DNA of 64,000 nt from Geobacter sp. (GCA_009886125.1 VFJK01000018.1:1-64000), one strand, 5' to 3'. Positions 33,414 through 42,981 are shown, counted from the first letter of the stretch. Notes: a model not told the origin generated them from the letters alone. Made by a program: numbers and translations.

Positions 33414-34343
33414 TTAACCTACGCCGTCGTTCGAGTTGCCGACGAGATCAATGATGATCTCCGTGCGGAAGAAAGGCTCTTTTGCCAACTCCTTAAGAAA
33501 GATGATGTAGGCCTTCTTTTTATCATCCGAGAATTTTGTTTTTACTGCCGTCTCTTCCTGTGCCGCCGCCATACCGGTGGAAACAGCCTGGGTGAGCTCT
33601 CCATCCATCCCCTGCCTCAGCTGCATGGCAAGAGCAAGGGCCTCATCCTTCTTCCCCTCTTTTTTAAGCTGGTTTATCCTCGCCTTTATCTGCTTGCGTT
33701 CTTCGTCTTTTGCCTGCATTTCCGGATTGTTTTTCCTCTCCTTGCGGGCGGCTTTGGCCTTTTCATTTTTTTCGGCATTGTACTTTCTCTGTTCATCCTC
33801 CACACGTGCCTCAAAAGTCTTCACATGCTTGTCATGGAGTGATTGAATGACCGAGGATTTCTCAAAATAGGCGTCAGCGAGATCCTTGTATTTCTCGCAG
33901 GCGGCATGAAATTCCCGGTCGGTTTCGGTAGCCTGCTGCGGCAGAGACTCCTGCAGTTCCCTGTCCATTTCACTGAAAGCCCTGTCGTGCTCTCTGACTG
34001 AAGATATCTTGACGCATCCGTTTCTGGAAACCTGTTTCCCCTCGAAAGTAAGGGAGACATCCCTGCAGATGGTTCCTGAACTCTCGTCCATCGTAAAAGG
34101 AGTCCCGAATTCCTTCTCATAGTAGGCTTTCACCTGATCGATCGAGTCTTTGGCATAGAAAACCCCGCTGTTTGCCTGAGTGCCGTCCTGGGATTTCGAA
34201 CCGGGATAGGTGCTCGCAACCGGAACCTCTTCAGGCGGCTTCGAACTATTTTCTTTTTTTGAGCCTTTGCCCGCATAAGCGGGAAAAGCCAGGCTGGCCG
34301 TGCATAAACAAATTGCAAGGAATACCATTATTTTTCTGATCAT
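33414..34343 (-). CDS. Exported charged coiled-coil protein, unknown function
   Basis: I use the ATG at 34343 (GGAGGG upstream), which opens with a signal peptide ending FPAYAGKG. The 310-residue product then has a YPGSKSQDGTQANSGVFYAK region, and a middle of about 90 residues made almost only of Lys, Glu, Asn and Ala (ERKNNPEMQAKDEERKQIKA), certainly helical and probably coiled-coil. The envelope location is inferred from the signal peptide. No family recognised. Confidence 0.65.
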   Translation of the reverse strand: MIRKIMVFLAICLCTASLAFPAYAGKGSKKENSSKPPEEVPVASTYPGSKSQDGTQANSGVFYAKDSIDQVKAYYEKEFGTPFTMDESSGTICRDVSLTFEGKQVSRNGCVKISSVREHDRAFSEMDRELQESLPQQATETDREFHAACEKYKDLADAYFEKSSVIQSLHDKHVKTFEARVEDEQRKYNAEKNEKAKAARKERKNNPEMQAKDEERKQIKARINQLKKEGKKDEALALAMQLRQGMDGELTQAVSTGMAAAQEETAVKTKFSDDKKKAYIIFLKELAKEPFFRTEIIIDLVGNSNDGVG

Positions 34344-34401
34344 CCGGCTGTCCCTCCTGTCAAGTTGACTGTCTTCAGCAGCTACTTTGGCCGCAATAAT
34401 A

Positions 34402-35703
34402 TCAGGCTGTTTTCGCGAATGCAACCGGGTCTGTTGCCAGGTCGCAACTCTGTACCGTTCTCAACAGTTCAAGCTGTGTCTTCACACCAGAGAGAGGCTC
34501 CAGTCCAGCCATGAGCAGAAGCGGTCGGAGCGCCTCTTCGGAGTCGCAGCGGGGAAATGCTCCCGCAGAGATAAGGTGAATCAGTTTCATGGTCCGCAGG
34601 GCATCGAACCATTCGTGAAATGCAGCCAGCAATGGTCTGTCGGCTTTTTTCATCCGGGAGATCCGTTCCCAGCTCGAAAGAAACCCTTCCTGGTCAAGAT
34701 ACTGCGAGATCAAGGGTGAAATGTCTTCCGCCCTGTTTCGTATCGTTTCTCCTGAAGCGGTCAGGCATTCTGCTGCCAGATCGAGCCACTCCTTCAGGAG
34801 GGCGAAACATTCCGGCCGGTAAAAGGTTATGGCGCCTTCTTCTCCTGCCAATGCTTTTGAGACGCTTCGCCCGGTGCCGAACGGGACCCGGTGGGATGGT
34901 CGTGCTGAAGGGTAGACCATGGTCCCGCCGACCATCTCTATACCGACGGTCTTCTGCAGCTGCTGCAGAAAGTAGAAATCCTCGCCGGCCTGCCGGCTGT
35001 TCATGCCGCCGCAGCGAAGATACGCGCTGCCGGAGCAGGCCATGGCACTGCCGACAGTATGAAAGGCGTACGGAGATCCGGCATACGAAAGTCCGAGCAC
35101 GTAGGAGCGGAGAAAGAGCTCGTACCGGTTGATGATATCCTGTCCGTTGTACGTCCGGGCCTTTTGATGGCAAAACGGGATGACAGCGCCGCCGGAAGCA
35201 GCTCTGCCGAAATGTCCGACCAGTGCGGGCAGATACTCCGGCCCGACCACTGTATCTGCGTCCAGGGCCACGAGGATCGGTCCGGTCCCGCTCCATGCAA
35301 GGTGCGGCAGTGCAAGGTCAAAACCGATCTTTCGTGCCATCCCCACCCCGCCGTCACGGACCGGAAGCTCCAGTCCGGGGGAGGCGGCATCGACCCATGC
35401 CAGCTGCAGCGGCCAGCGATCCGCCAGGGCAGGGAGCATCTCCAGGGTTGCCCGGTTGTCAGCCTTGTCCTCCGGGGAGGCATCAGGGCGATGATTGACC
35501 ACCACCATAACGAGAAATCTCCGGAGCAACTCAGGAGGGTTGCCTGCCAGGGATTCCAGGGTCGCAGGGAGGTTGCGGCTTTCTGCCAGGGAAGGGATGG
35601 CCACCACACCGGAAAATCCGGAACTGCTGATGTTTGCTATGGACCAGGGTGCCCCGAGTGCTCGTTGGCCGAGATATGCTTCCAGCCGTTTCTTATCCGG
35701 CAT
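34402..35703 (-). CDS. Family 2-like glycosyltransferase
   Basis: A 433-residue protein with GVVAIPSLAESRNLPATLES at the front, as in family 2 glycosyltransferases, and the metal-binding ILVALDADTVVGPEYL (DAD, as a DxD motif). A QAGEDFYFLQQLQK segment corresponds to the ED motif. There is no transmembrane helix of note, so it acts in the cytoplasm or on its membrane face. The start ATG at 35703 has no clear SD and overlaps the end of miaA by 11 nt, which suggests translational coupling. Acceptor unknown. Confidence 0.75.
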   Translation of the reverse strand: MPDKKRLEAYLGQRALGAPWSIANISSSGFSGVVAIPSLAESRNLPATLESLAGNPPELLRRFLVMVVVNHRPDASPEDKADNRATLEMLPALADRWPLQLAWVDAASPGLELPVRDGGVGMARKIGFDLALPHLAWSGTGPILVALDADTVVGPEYLPALVGHFGRAASGGAVIPFCHQKARTYNGQDIINRYELFLRSYVLGLSYAGSPYAFHTVGSAMACSGSAYLRCGGMNSRQAGEDFYFLQQLQKTVGIEMVGGTMVYPSARPSHRVPFGTGRSVSKALAGEEGAITFYRPECFALLKEWLDLAAECLTASGETIRNRAEDISPLISQYLDQEGFLSSWERISRMKKADRPLLAAFHEWFDALRTMKLIHLISAGAFPRCDSEEALRPLLLMAGLEPLSGVKTQLELLRTVQSCDLATDPVAFAKTA

Positions 35704-36631
35704 GATGAACAAAAGACCGGGTTTTCAGGATCGTCATAGCCTGAGCGAAAGGATCGCCTTCTCCGTCAAGCCAGAGTATGGCCGCACCGTTTCGTTCCAT
35801 TTTGCGGAACCAGGTGTCCTGGCGCTTGGCAAAGTCGTGAATGGCGCTGTTCAGCCTCTGGTACATGTCGTTGCGGTTCATCTCTCTGCGCAGATGCAGT
35901 GCGATGAAGCGATACTCAAGTCCGAAATAATCAAGCCGCTCCCACGAAACGCCTGAATCACGGAGCTGCTGGACCTCTTCGATCATGCCGCCGGCCAATC
36001 GCTCCTTCAGCCGGGCGGTTATCCGTTTCCTCAGCGTTGCCCGATCCCATCTGATGCCGAAGATCAACGGTCTGATCTCCGGTAGCGGTTCCGGCAGGTG
36101 CTCGTTCTGGTATTCGCCGATTTCGATGGCCCGGACCAGTCGCTCCCGCTCCAGCAGATCAGTTGTATTGTGAGTCGAGGCTACCGCCCGCAACAGCCGC
36201 TCCCTGAGGGTCTCAAGGGGTAATCCGGCAAGCTCTCTGCGCAGGGAAAGGTTTTCAGGCACTTCAACGAGCCGGTACCCTTTGATGATCGACTCGATGT
36301 ACAGCCCGGTGCCGCCGACCAGAATCGGCAGATGCCCCCTCTGGATGATATCTTCCCATGCCTTCAGGCACTCCCGCTGAAAAGGGAACAGGCTGAACTC
36401 TTCGGAAGGGTCTCGAATGTCGATGAGATGATACGGTACTTCGCCGTACTCGGAGAGGTCCTTGCCGGTACCGATGTCCATGCAGCGGAATACCTGGCGT
36501 GAGTCGGCGGAGATGATCTCGCCCCGGATCTGACGGGCAAGCTGAACGCCAAGAGTCGTCTTTCCGGAAGCTGTCGGACCGAGGACGACAAGGAGATTTA
36601 TCGGCAGAGTGTCGGGATTCATGGCGGTCAT
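35693..36631 (-). CDS. miaA: tRNA dimethylallyltransferase
   Basis: A 312-residue enzyme that adds a dimethylallyl group to A37 of tRNAs reading codons that start with U. LLVVLGPTASGKTTLGVQLA is the P-loop at its front, and EIISADSRQVFRCMDIGTGK, with its catalytic Asp, follows. The length is normal for MiaA. A second in-frame ATG lies 9 nt in (36622); neither has a good SD. It lies between ccdA and the glycosyltransferase gene on the same strand. Confidence 0.97.
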   Translation of the reverse strand: MTAMNPDTLPINLLVVLGPTASGKTTLGVQLARQIRGEIISADSRQVFRCMDIGTGKDLSEYGEVPYHLIDIRDPSEEFSLFPFQRECLKAWEDIIQRGHLPILVGGTGLYIESIIKGYRLVEVPENLSLRRELAGLPLETLRERLLRAVASTHNTTDLLERERLVRAIEIGEYQNEHLPEPLPEIRPLIFGIRWDRATLRKRITARLKERLAGGMIEEVQQLRDSGVSWERLDYFGLEYRFIALHLRREMNRNDMYQRLNSAIHDFAKRQDTWFRKMERNGAAILWLDGEGDPFAQAMTILKTRSFVHHAG

Positions 36632-36652
36632 TGATTATTCACAACGTGGAGT

Positions 36653-37369
36653 TCAGAAACTTATATATTTCTGGATCATGGTCAGTCTGTCGAAGAAGAT
36701 CAGGACGCCGATGATAAAGAGGGAAAGACCGGTGATGATCTCGAACAGGCGGATATATTTTCTGAAGCGATTGAAAAGTGTGAGGAAGCGGTGAGTTGCC
36801 AGAGCGGAGAGGAAAAAGGGTATTCCGAGGCCGAGCGAATAGACGAGAAGGAGAAGGATGCCGCGGTATACCGTGCTTTCGGTTGCGGCCACCATCAGTA
36901 TCGAGGCGAGAATCGGCCCGATGCAGGGGGTCCAGCCGGCGGCGAAGGTTATTCCGATCAGGACACTGCCGAAATAGCCGGCGGGCTTGTGGCGGATATT
37001 GATCCTTTTATCCCCGAGAAGGAGACCGATCGGCAGGATCCCGCTGACATGGAGCCCGAAGAGCATGATGAGCACAGCCCCGATTTTCCGCATGATGGTC
37101 ATGTGTTCACGAAGAAAACTGCCGGCAAAGGTCGCGGAAGCGCCGAGAAGGACAAAGACGAGCGTGAACCCGGTTATGAAAAGAAGGGAGTGGATTATAG
37201 TCCGCTGGCGTACAAGGTGAGTGGGGTGTTCAGCCTGAAGATCGGCAAAGGTGAGGCCGGTGAGATAGGTCAGAAATGAAGGGACCAGCGGCAGAACGCA
37301 CGGGGAGAGGAAGGAGAGGATGCCGGCTGCAAAAGCGCCGAGAAGTGATATGTCGGGAGCGGAACCCAT
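36653..37369 (-). CDS. ccdA: Cytochrome c biogenesis membrane protein CcdA
   Basis: The 238-residue protein has six predicted membrane segments, beginning GAFAAGILSFLSPCVLPLVP with the first redox Cys in SPCVLP, and the second in TFAAGWTPCIGPILASIL. CcdA passes electrons from cytoplasmic thioredoxin to periplasmic partners so that apocytochrome cysteines stay reduced. It shares one base with the tlpA stop codon. The pairing with a lipoprotein thioredoxin and the many c-type cytochromes of this organism fits that role. Confidence 0.95.
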   Translation of the reverse strand: MGSAPDISLLGAFAAGILSFLSPCVLPLVPSFLTYLTGLTFADLQAEHPTHLVRQRTIIHSLLFITGFTLVFVLLGASATFAGSFLREHMTIMRKIGAVLIMLFGLHVSGILPIGLLLGDKRINIRHKPAGYFGSVLIGITFAAGWTPCIGPILASILMVAATESTVYRGILLLLVYSLGLGIPFFLSALATHRFLTLFNRFRKYIRLFEIITGLSLFIIGVLIFFDRLTMIQKYISF

Positions 37370-37902
37370 TAGTTCTTCAGCAGTTCATCCATGTAGGAGA
37401 TGACTTCCGGTGCGCTCCAGTCCATTCCGCCGACAATCTTCTTCCTGATGATCCCCTGCCTGTCGACGATGAAGGTTTCCGGTACCCCTGTTGTGCCGTA
37501 AAGCTGCGAGATCTTTCCTTCTGTGTCAAGGTAAGTCGGCAGACCATTATTCCCCTTGAAGAATTTCTGGACGGCATCCTTGCCCCCCTCGTCGATAGAG
37601 ATGGCAAGCATCCTGAAAGCTTTACCCGCCATAGCACTGTTCAGCTTTATCATGGACGGGATCTCTTCCTTGCACGGAGGGCACCAGGTGGCCCAGAAGT
37701 TCACCAGTACGACTGAGCCCTTAAGGCTGGCGAGGTTCACATCCTTCCCTTCCAGGTCCTTGACCGTGAAGTCCGGAGCAGCAGCTCCTTCGACAGCTTT
37801 CGAGAGCGCTGCAGGAGCTCCTTTGCCGCCACCCTTTTCTTTGCTGCAGGCGGGCAGGATGGCCAGAGTTATCAGGACTGCGAGGAGAATCAGCTTCTTC
37901 AT
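37369..37902 (-). CDS. TlpA/ResA-like thioredoxin lipoprotein
   Basis: From the ATG at 37902 (GGGAG upstream) the 177-residue protein has a lipoprotein signal ending LAILPACSKE. It then has a thioredoxin fold with WATWCPPCKEEIPSM, the CPPC redox motif of TlpA/ResA proteins. It would hold apocytochrome thiols reduced in the periplasm, with electrons from the CcdA encoded immediately downstream (1-nt overlap). It lies 4 nt after ispB, so all three are probably one transcript. Confidence 0.94.
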   Translation of the reverse strand: MKKLILLAVLITLAILPACSKEKGGGKGAPAALSKAVEGAAAPDFTVKDLEGKDVNLASLKGSVVLVNFWATWCPPCKEEIPSMIKLNSAMAGKAFRMLAISIDEGGKDAVQKFFKGNNGLPTYLDTEGKISQLYGTTGVPETFIVDRQGIIRKKIVGGMDWSAPEVISYMDELLKN

Positions 37903-37906
37903 CAAT

Positions 37907-38875
37907 CTATCGCTCCCTTGTGACCACGTAGTCGGCAAGCTTGAAAAGAGCGGCTCGGACAGGTGAGTCTTCGAATATCTCAAGATGTGCTTTGGCAGAG
38001 GCGACATACCCTCGTGCCTTTTCTACGGAATACTCTATGCCGCCGAACTGTTTTACAATGTCAAAGACGATGTCAAAGTCCTCGGGACCCAGGGTCTCTT
38101 TGACGACAATCTCGCTTATGATCTCCTTGTCTTCGTAGGAGCATCTCTTCAGTGACTCTATCAGCGGCAGGGTGATCTTCCCCTCTTCAAGGTCGTGGCC
38201 GATGCTCTTGCCGAACTCTTTCTCGTCAGCCACGTAGTCAAGGGTGTCATCCATGAGCTGGAAGGCTATGCCGAGATCCATCCCGAACGCTGAGAGTGCA
38301 GCTTCCTGTTCCGGTGAGACTCCGCCGATTATCGCACCTGCCTGGCAGGCTGCAGAGAGCAGCACTGCTGTTTTGCAGACAACAACATCGATGTAGCGCT
38401 CTTCGGTGATATCGACATCGCTCGTACAGACCAGCTGCATGACCTCGCCTTCGGCGATACGGGTAGTCGCATTGGAAAGTACGCGCAGGACGTTGAGATC
38501 GCCGTCCGCAACCATAAGTGAAAATGATTTGGAAAAGAGAAAATCACCGACCAGAACGGATGCTTCATTTCCCCAGAGAGTGTTTGCAGAGGCGAGTCCG
38601 CGGCGCATGTTCGCACTGTCGACCACGTCGTCATGAAGGAGAGTGGCGGTATGGATGAACTCGACGACGCTGGCAAGCGGTACGTGACGACCGCCAGCAT
38701 ACCCGCAGAGTTTCGCTGCAAGCAGCAGAAGAGCAGGACGAATCCGTTTGCCGCCGCTTGACAGGACATACTCACCAACTTTCCTGATCAGGGGAACATT
38801 CGATTCGAGATCTTTCCTGAACTGCTTTTCGACGTTTTTCAGATCATCGCCGATGAGGGCGAGCACTGAATCCAT
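37907..38875 (-). CDS. ispB: Polyprenyl diphosphate synthase (octaprenyl type)
   Basis: From the ATG at 38875 (GAGG upstream) the protein has 322 residues. It has both aspartate-rich motifs of trans-prenyl synthases: TATLLHDDVVDSANMRRG and AFQLMDDTLDYVADE. It condenses isopentenyl diphosphate to a long chain for menaquinone or ubiquinone. The residues before the first motif that set product length do not let me name the chain, so IspB is by similarity. It heads the ispB-tlpA-ccdA group. Confidence 0.92.
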   Translation of the reverse strand: MDSVLALIGDDLKNVEKQFRKDLESNVPLIRKVGEYVLSSGGKRIRPALLLLAAKLCGYAGGRHVPLASVVEFIHTATLLHDDVVDSANMRRGLASANTLWGNEASVLVGDFLFSKSFSLMVADGDLNVLRVLSNATTRIAEGEVMQLVCTSDVDITEERYIDVVVCKTAVLLSAACQAGAIIGGVSPEQEAALSAFGMDLGIAFQLMDDTLDYVADEKEFGKSIGHDLEEGKITLPLIESLKRCSYEDKEIISEIVVKETLGPEDFDIVFDIVKQFGGIEYSVEKARGYVASAKAHLEIFEDSPVRAALFKLADYVVTRER

Positions 38876-38986
38876 TCCATAACCTCGCATGTTTTGGGCA
38901 ATACTAGCTAATGGGTATGGTGTTGTCAAAGCATTTCTGGGCGTAAAACTATTGCCTTGAAGCATGGTTTCAGGCTAATTTCAGGA

Positions 38987-39547
38987 ATGACTTCTGCCCT
39001 GACGTATGAAACCCTTGCAAATTATCGTGCATTTCTGGAACGGGTCGATACACTCTGCGCTGAGATAGTCGCTGAATTCTCAGAGGAGATCGCCTGTAGA
39101 GCCGGTTGCAGCGGCTGCTGCCGGCATTTGACCCTCCTCCCGGTCGAGGCGGCGAATCTGGCAGAAGCTGTCGCTCAGCTGTCACCGGAGATACAGGATA
39201 TACTTGCCGGGCGGATCGATTGGCCGGAAGATTCCCCCTGTCCTCTTCTTCTGGACGACTGTTGTCTCGTCTACAGCGCGAGACCGGTTATCTGTCGCAC
39301 CCACGGGTTTCCTCTCCTGACCGACGTGAAAGGGGAGAAAAAGGTGGATTTCTGTGAAGAGAACTTTCGTGGGGTCACTTCGCTTCCCGGCAACCGGGTG
39401 ATCGACCTTGAAGCGTTGAACCGGGCGCTGATAGCGATAAACGGGAAATTTGAGGCTGATCTCCCCGGAGCAGACTTCAGCAAAAAAAGATACAGCCTTG
39501 CCGGGATAATCCGGTTAGCACTAAGGTCACAAAAGGATACCAGATGA
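38987..39547 (+). CDS. YkgJ-family cysteine cluster protein
   Basis: The cysteine pattern is IACRAGCSGCCRHL near the front and CPLLLDDCCLVYSARPVICR in the middle, the hallmark of the YkgJ/FliB-like zinc or iron-sulfur family. I use the ATG at 38987 (186 residues); its SD is poorly spaced and a TTG at 38957 is possible. Family function is not settled. It overlaps the carbonic anhydrase gene by 4 nt, starting a three-gene operon. Confidence 0.8.
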   Translation: MTSALTYETLANYRAFLERVDTLCAEIVAEFSEEIACRAGCSGCCRHLTLLPVEAANLAEAVAQLSPEIQDILAGRIDWPEDSPCPLLLDDCCLVYSARPVICRTHGFPLLTDVKGEKKVDFCEENFRGVTSLPGNRVIDLEALNRALIAINGKFEADLPGADFSKKRYSLAGIIRLALRSQKDTR

Positions 39548-40122
39548 ACTTGTTGAACACGATCCTGTCTGCCAACAGCAGATTCGTACATCCCGGCGCA
39601 TTTCCGCCGCTCCCGAAAAACCCGAAAAAGCAGTGTGCTATCTTTACCTGCATGGATACCAGGCTGGTCGATTTTCTGGAGCCGGCGATGGGGATAAAGC
39701 GCGGTGATGCCAAGGTGATAAAAAATGCCGGGAACACCCTTGTGGACCCTCTTCACGGAGGGGTCATCAGGAGCCTGGTCGCTGCGATCTTTATGCTCGG
39801 TGTTGACGAGATCTTCGTGATCGGCCATGAAGACTGCGGCATGGCGTCGGTAGATCCGGAACAGCTGAAGTCTGACATGCTCGCCCGCGGCGTCTCTGCT
39901 GAATCTATCGAGAGGCACGTGCCCGACCTTGCGCAGTGGATAGGTGCTTTCGGCTGTCCGCATGAAAATGTCGAGGATGTCGTGGGGAAGATCCGCTCGA
40001 ACCCGCTGATCCCGGCTGATGTCCCTGTCCACGGACTTATCTTCTGTCCGAATGACGGACGTCTCGATGTCGTAGTGAATGGTTACGAAGCAGAGCAGTT
40101 CAAGTTGTCCGGAGGAGCATGA
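39544..40122 (+). CDS. Beta-type carbonic anhydrase
   Basis: The 192-residue protein carries the zinc site of beta carbonic anhydrases: AIFTCMDTRLVDFL with Cys, Asp and Arg, and IGHEDCGMASVD with His and Cys. It interconverts carbon dioxide and bicarbonate in the cytoplasm. It is shorter than plant-type enzymes and of the small subgroup found in anaerobes. It overlaps both the YkgJ gene upstream and the hydrolase downstream by 1-4 nt. Confidence 0.9.
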   Translation: MNLLNTILSANSRFVHPGAFPPLPKNPKKQCAIFTCMDTRLVDFLEPAMGIKRGDAKVIKNAGNTLVDPLHGGVIRSLVAAIFMLGVDEIFVIGHEDCGMASVDPEQLKSDMLARGVSAESIERHVPDLAQWIGAFGCPHENVEDVVGKIRSNPLIPADVPVHGLIFCPNDGRLDVVVNGYEAEQFKLSGGA

Positions 40123-40910
40123 TGAAGGTTGCAGTGAACGGTGTCTCTCTACATTATGAAGATGAGGGGGCAGGTACCCCGCTCCTCCTTATTCACGGGT
40201 TTCCTCTCGCTTCGAATATCTGGAAGCGTCAGATAGAGGGACTTAAAAAGGATTTCAGGGTCATAGCTCCGGACCTGAGAGGTTTCGGGCGGAGCGAGGC
40301 CCCTTCAGCTGGATATTCCATGGACAGCTACTCTGATGATGTTGCCGGACTGATGGATCATCTCGGCTTGAGGAGTGCTGTCGTTTGCGGTATGTCGATG
40401 GGTGGATACGTGCTGTTGAATCTCCTCGACCGTTACCGTGAGCGGATAAAAGGGGCATGCTTCATGGTGACGCGGTGCGGAGCGGATGATGCGGACGGGA
40501 AGGCACGGCGCACTGCTCTGGCAGAGGAGGTCATGCGGTCCGGGGTGGATGTCGCGGCTGAGGCATTCGCACGGATACTGTTTGCGCCGGGGGCAGTCGA
40601 AAGAACTCCGGAAATAGCAGCGGAAATTGCTGATCTCATGCTCGGGATGAATAGGGATGGACTTGCCGGCGGACTTGTGGCGATGCGGGAGAGACCGGAT
40701 TACTGCGGCAGGCTTTCCGGATTCAGGCTGCCGGCACTGGTGATCGGCGGGGCGCAGGATCAGGCCATCCCGGTCGAAGAGAGCCGGATCCTTGCCAGAC
40801 TGCTTCCAGATGCCTCTCTGGTTATAATCCCGGATTCCGGGCATATGGTCATGATGGAGCAGCCGGAAGCCGTAAACAGTGCCCTGGCTGGTTTCTTACG
40901 CACTTTCTGA
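40122..40910 (+). CDS. Alpha/beta-fold hydrolase
   Basis: A 262-residue hydrolase with LLIHGFPLASNIWKRQ as the oxyanion loop, GMSMGGYVLLNLL as the nucleophile elbow (Ser), and IIPDSGHMVMMEQPE with the catalytic His. The triad Asp is likely in the VIGGAQDQAIP segment. Two ATGs are adjacent; the second (40122) has better spacing from GGAGGA. It is the last gene of the YkgJ-carbonic anhydrase-hydrolase operon. The substrate is unknown. Confidence 0.88.
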   Translation: MKVAVNGVSLHYEDEGAGTPLLLIHGFPLASNIWKRQIEGLKKDFRVIAPDLRGFGRSEAPSAGYSMDSYSDDVAGLMDHLGLRSAVVCGMSMGGYVLLNLLDRYRERIKGACFMVTRCGADDADGKARRTALAEEVMRSGVDVAAEAFARILFAPGAVERTPEIAAEIADLMLGMNRDGLAGGLVAMRERPDYCGRLSGFRLPALVIGGAQDQAIPVEESRILARLLPDASLVIIPDSGHMVMMEQPEAVNSALAGFLRTF

Positions 40911-41603
40911 AGCGGTCTGGATCGTCGGGCTTTTTTTCAGAAAAACGACAAGTGCTCCATCCCCTCCGAACTGACGGGGGGCGGAAAAGAATTCGATGAC
41001 CATGGCAGCGCCGCTGCCCCGGAGCCACTTTTCAGTGGCTATTTTCAGCACCGGTTCCTCAGGAGAGTGATTGCCTCTGCCGGTGATGACGAGAACCGCC
41101 TGCTGACCTCTTCTGTATGCTCCTTTTAAGAAAGTCTCCAGAGCATGAATCGCTTCGTCCCGAGTAAGCCCGTGCAGGTCCAGTTCATAATCGAGGCGGA
41201 TCGTCCCGCGTCTGAGTTGCTTGATCCGGCTTATTGAACTGGGTTTTGCCGGGGTGGAATCTTCCGGGACAGCATCATGGAACCTGACATCGAGCTTGAG
41301 ATTGCTGATCGTCTCAAGGAAGAGCTTCTGTTCACTCTCCTCGATCTTCCGTACAACTGCTTTCTGAGGGGTGAACGGCTGTTCAGCAGATTGAACAAGA
41401 GGTTTTGAGCCGAATCTCTCCACACCGTTCATTGCAAAAAGAAAAAGCTCCATATCATCCGGTTCCGACTGTTTGGCCGGGGCGGTTTTCTGCGCTTTGA
41501 CAGCAGCAGGTTCAGGAGACACGGATCTTACCCCTTTGAGAGCTGAAAAAGGGGCCGATGCAAACTCCTTCGGTTTTGGCGGTGTATTCTTTGGTTTCTT
41601 CAT
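40896..41603 (-). CDS. Smr-domain protein
   Basis: The C-terminal third is an Smr domain: YELDLHGLTRDEAIHALETF with the DLHG motif, and LVITGRGNHSPEEPVLK with the GRGNHS motif (residues about 145-225). The 140-residue N-terminal part is low-complexity and Pro/Lys-rich at first, then helical. Stand-alone Smr proteins nick DNA or RNA, some of them on stalled ribosomes. Its 3' end overlaps the hydrolase gene by 15 nt. Confidence 0.9.
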   Translation of the reverse strand: MKKPKNTPPKPKEFASAPFSALKGVRSVSPEPAAVKAQKTAPAKQSEPDDMELFLFAMNGVERFGSKPLVQSAEQPFTPQKAVVRKIEESEQKLFLETISNLKLDVRFHDAVPEDSTPAKPSSISRIKQLRRGTIRLDYELDLHGLTRDEAIHALETFLKGAYRRGQQAVLVITGRGNHSPEEPVLKIATEKWLRGSGAAMVIEFFSAPRQFGGDGALVVFLKKSPTIQTASESA

Positions 41604-41637
41604 GCCCTTTAGATATCACGTTTTACGGACAATTTCA

Positions 41638-41667
41638 TTGACAATTGTGCAGGCGTTCCTTTATGCT
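41638..41667 (+). promoter_or_regulatory. Promoter for the SAM riboswitch/metX transcript
   Basis: TTGACA (41638-41643), 18-bp spacer, TATGCT (41662-41667). The RNA would begin near 41674, just before the riboswitch P1 stem. Confidence 0.55.
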
Positions 41668-41687
41668 CCGGGTTAATTAAATAGCCG

Positions 41688-41849
41688 TCTTATCTAGAGT
41701 GGTGGAGGGAAAGGCCCTGCGAAACCACAGCAACCGGTCTCTGAAAGGGGACGCCAGGTGCTAAATCCTGCCCGTTGGGCACAGATGAGATGGGAGCTTC
41801 GAGCGTTCATCTCAGCCCCTTCTCATTAACCAGAAGGGGCTTTATTTTT
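41688..41849 (+). promoter_or_regulatory. SAM-I (S-box) riboswitch with terminator, controlling metX
   Basis: The aptamer (41688-41790) contains AGAGTGGTGGAGGGAAAGGC, then CCCTGCGAAACCACAGCAACC, the conserved core of S-box RNAs. P1 is CTTATCT paired with AGATGAG (41783-41789). Next, TGAGATG (41786-41792) can instead pair with CATCTCA (41808-41814), so P1 and this antiterminator exclude each other. The terminator is AGCCCCTTCT/AGAAGGGGCT (41814-41841), then TTATTTTT. When SAM is high, P1 forms and transcription stops before metX. Confidence 0.93.
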
Positions 41850-42971
41850 ATGTCGGTAGGTATTGTACAGGAACAGACCGTTACGCTGAATGTCGATCTC
41901 AGACTGGAGAGCGGCCGGATACTCGGCCCGATAACCCAGGTGTATGAATCGTACGGGACGCTGAACGCTGACGCGTCCAATGCGATCCTGGTAGCTCATG
42001 CCTGGACAGGCAGTGCGCATCTTGCCGGCCGGAGTTTTGAAGGGGACACGAAAGTCGGCTGGTGGGATGCCATCGTCGGTCCGGGTAAGCTTCTTGATAC
42101 CGACCGCTACTTTGTCATCTGTCCGAATGTCATCGGCTCCTGCTACGGTTCTACCGGGCCGGCATCAATCAATCCAAAGACCGGCAAGCGCTACAATCTT
42201 ACCTTTCCGGTCATAACCGTGCGTGACATGGTCCGTGCCCAGGCACTTCTCCTCGACCATCTCGGGATTAACAAGCTGGTCACCGTGCTTGGCGGCAGCA
42301 TGGGCGGGATGCAGGCACTGGAGTGGGGGACGCAGTTCCCGGACCGGGTCGCGTCGATCATCGCCCTGGCAACCACAGCGGCACCTTCGCCGCAGGCGAT
42401 AAGTCTGAATGCGATTGCCCGCTGGGCGATATTCAACGATCCTGACTGGAAGAAGGGCGAGTATCGCAAAAACCCGAAGGACGGACTTGCGCTTGCCAGG
42501 GGCATAGGGCACATCACCTTTCTTTCGGATGAGTCGATGCAGTCCAAGTTCGGTCGCAGGTACTCTGCGAAAGACGGGTTTTTCGATTTTTTCGGGAAAT
42601 TCGAAGTCGAGCGCTATCTGAACTATAACGGCTACAACTTTGTCGACCGGTTTGATACGAACTCTTTCCTCTATCTGGCAAAAGCGCTCGACCTCTATGA
42701 TGTCTCTCTCGGGTACGAATCGCTCCATGAAGCACTCGATCAGATCCGCTGTCCGGTGCAGCTCTTTGCCTTCAGTTCTGACTGGCTTTATCCTCCGTAC
42801 CAGACCGAAATCATGGCTACTGTGCTCAAAGAGCTGGGGAAGGAGGTGGAGTATCACCTCATTTCATCACCTTACGGACATGATGCGTTCCTGCTCGAAC
42901 ACGAGACCTTTGCCCCACAGTTAAGCGGATTTCTCGAAAAGGTCCAACCGCCCGGCAGACAGAAGCTCTGA
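41850..42971 (+). CDS. metX: Homoserine O-acetyltransferase
   Basis: From the ATG at 41850 the 373-residue enzyme has the nucleophile elbow [20 protein letters not shown] (Ser) and the C-terminal YGHDAFLLE with the catalytic His. It acetylates homoserine in the methionine pathway, which agrees with the SAM riboswitch directly upstream. The only SD, AGAAGGGG, is in the 3' arm of the riboswitch terminator, and the T tract ends at the ATG, so the hairpin would also hide the ribosome site. A succinyltransferase activity cannot be excluded by motif alone. Confidence 0.95.
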   Translation: MSVGIVQEQTVTLNVDLRLESGRILGPITQVYESYGTLNADASNAILVAHAWTGSAHLAGRSFEGDTKVGWWDAIVGPGKLLDTDRYFVICPNVIGSCYGSTGPASINPKTGKRYNLTFPVITVRDMVRAQALLLDHLGINKLVTVLGGSMGGMQALEWGTQFPDRVASIIALATTAAPSPQAISLNAIARWAIFNDPDWKKGEYRKNPKDGLALARGIGHITFLSDESMQSKFGRRYSAKDGFFDFFGKFEVERYLNYNGYNFVDRFDTNSFLYLAKALDLYDVSLGYESLHEALDQIRCPVQLFAFSSDWLYPPYQTEIMATVLKELGKEVEYHLISSPYGHDAFLLEHETFAPQLSGFLEKVQPPGRQKL

Positions 42972-42981
42972 TCGATGTGAC

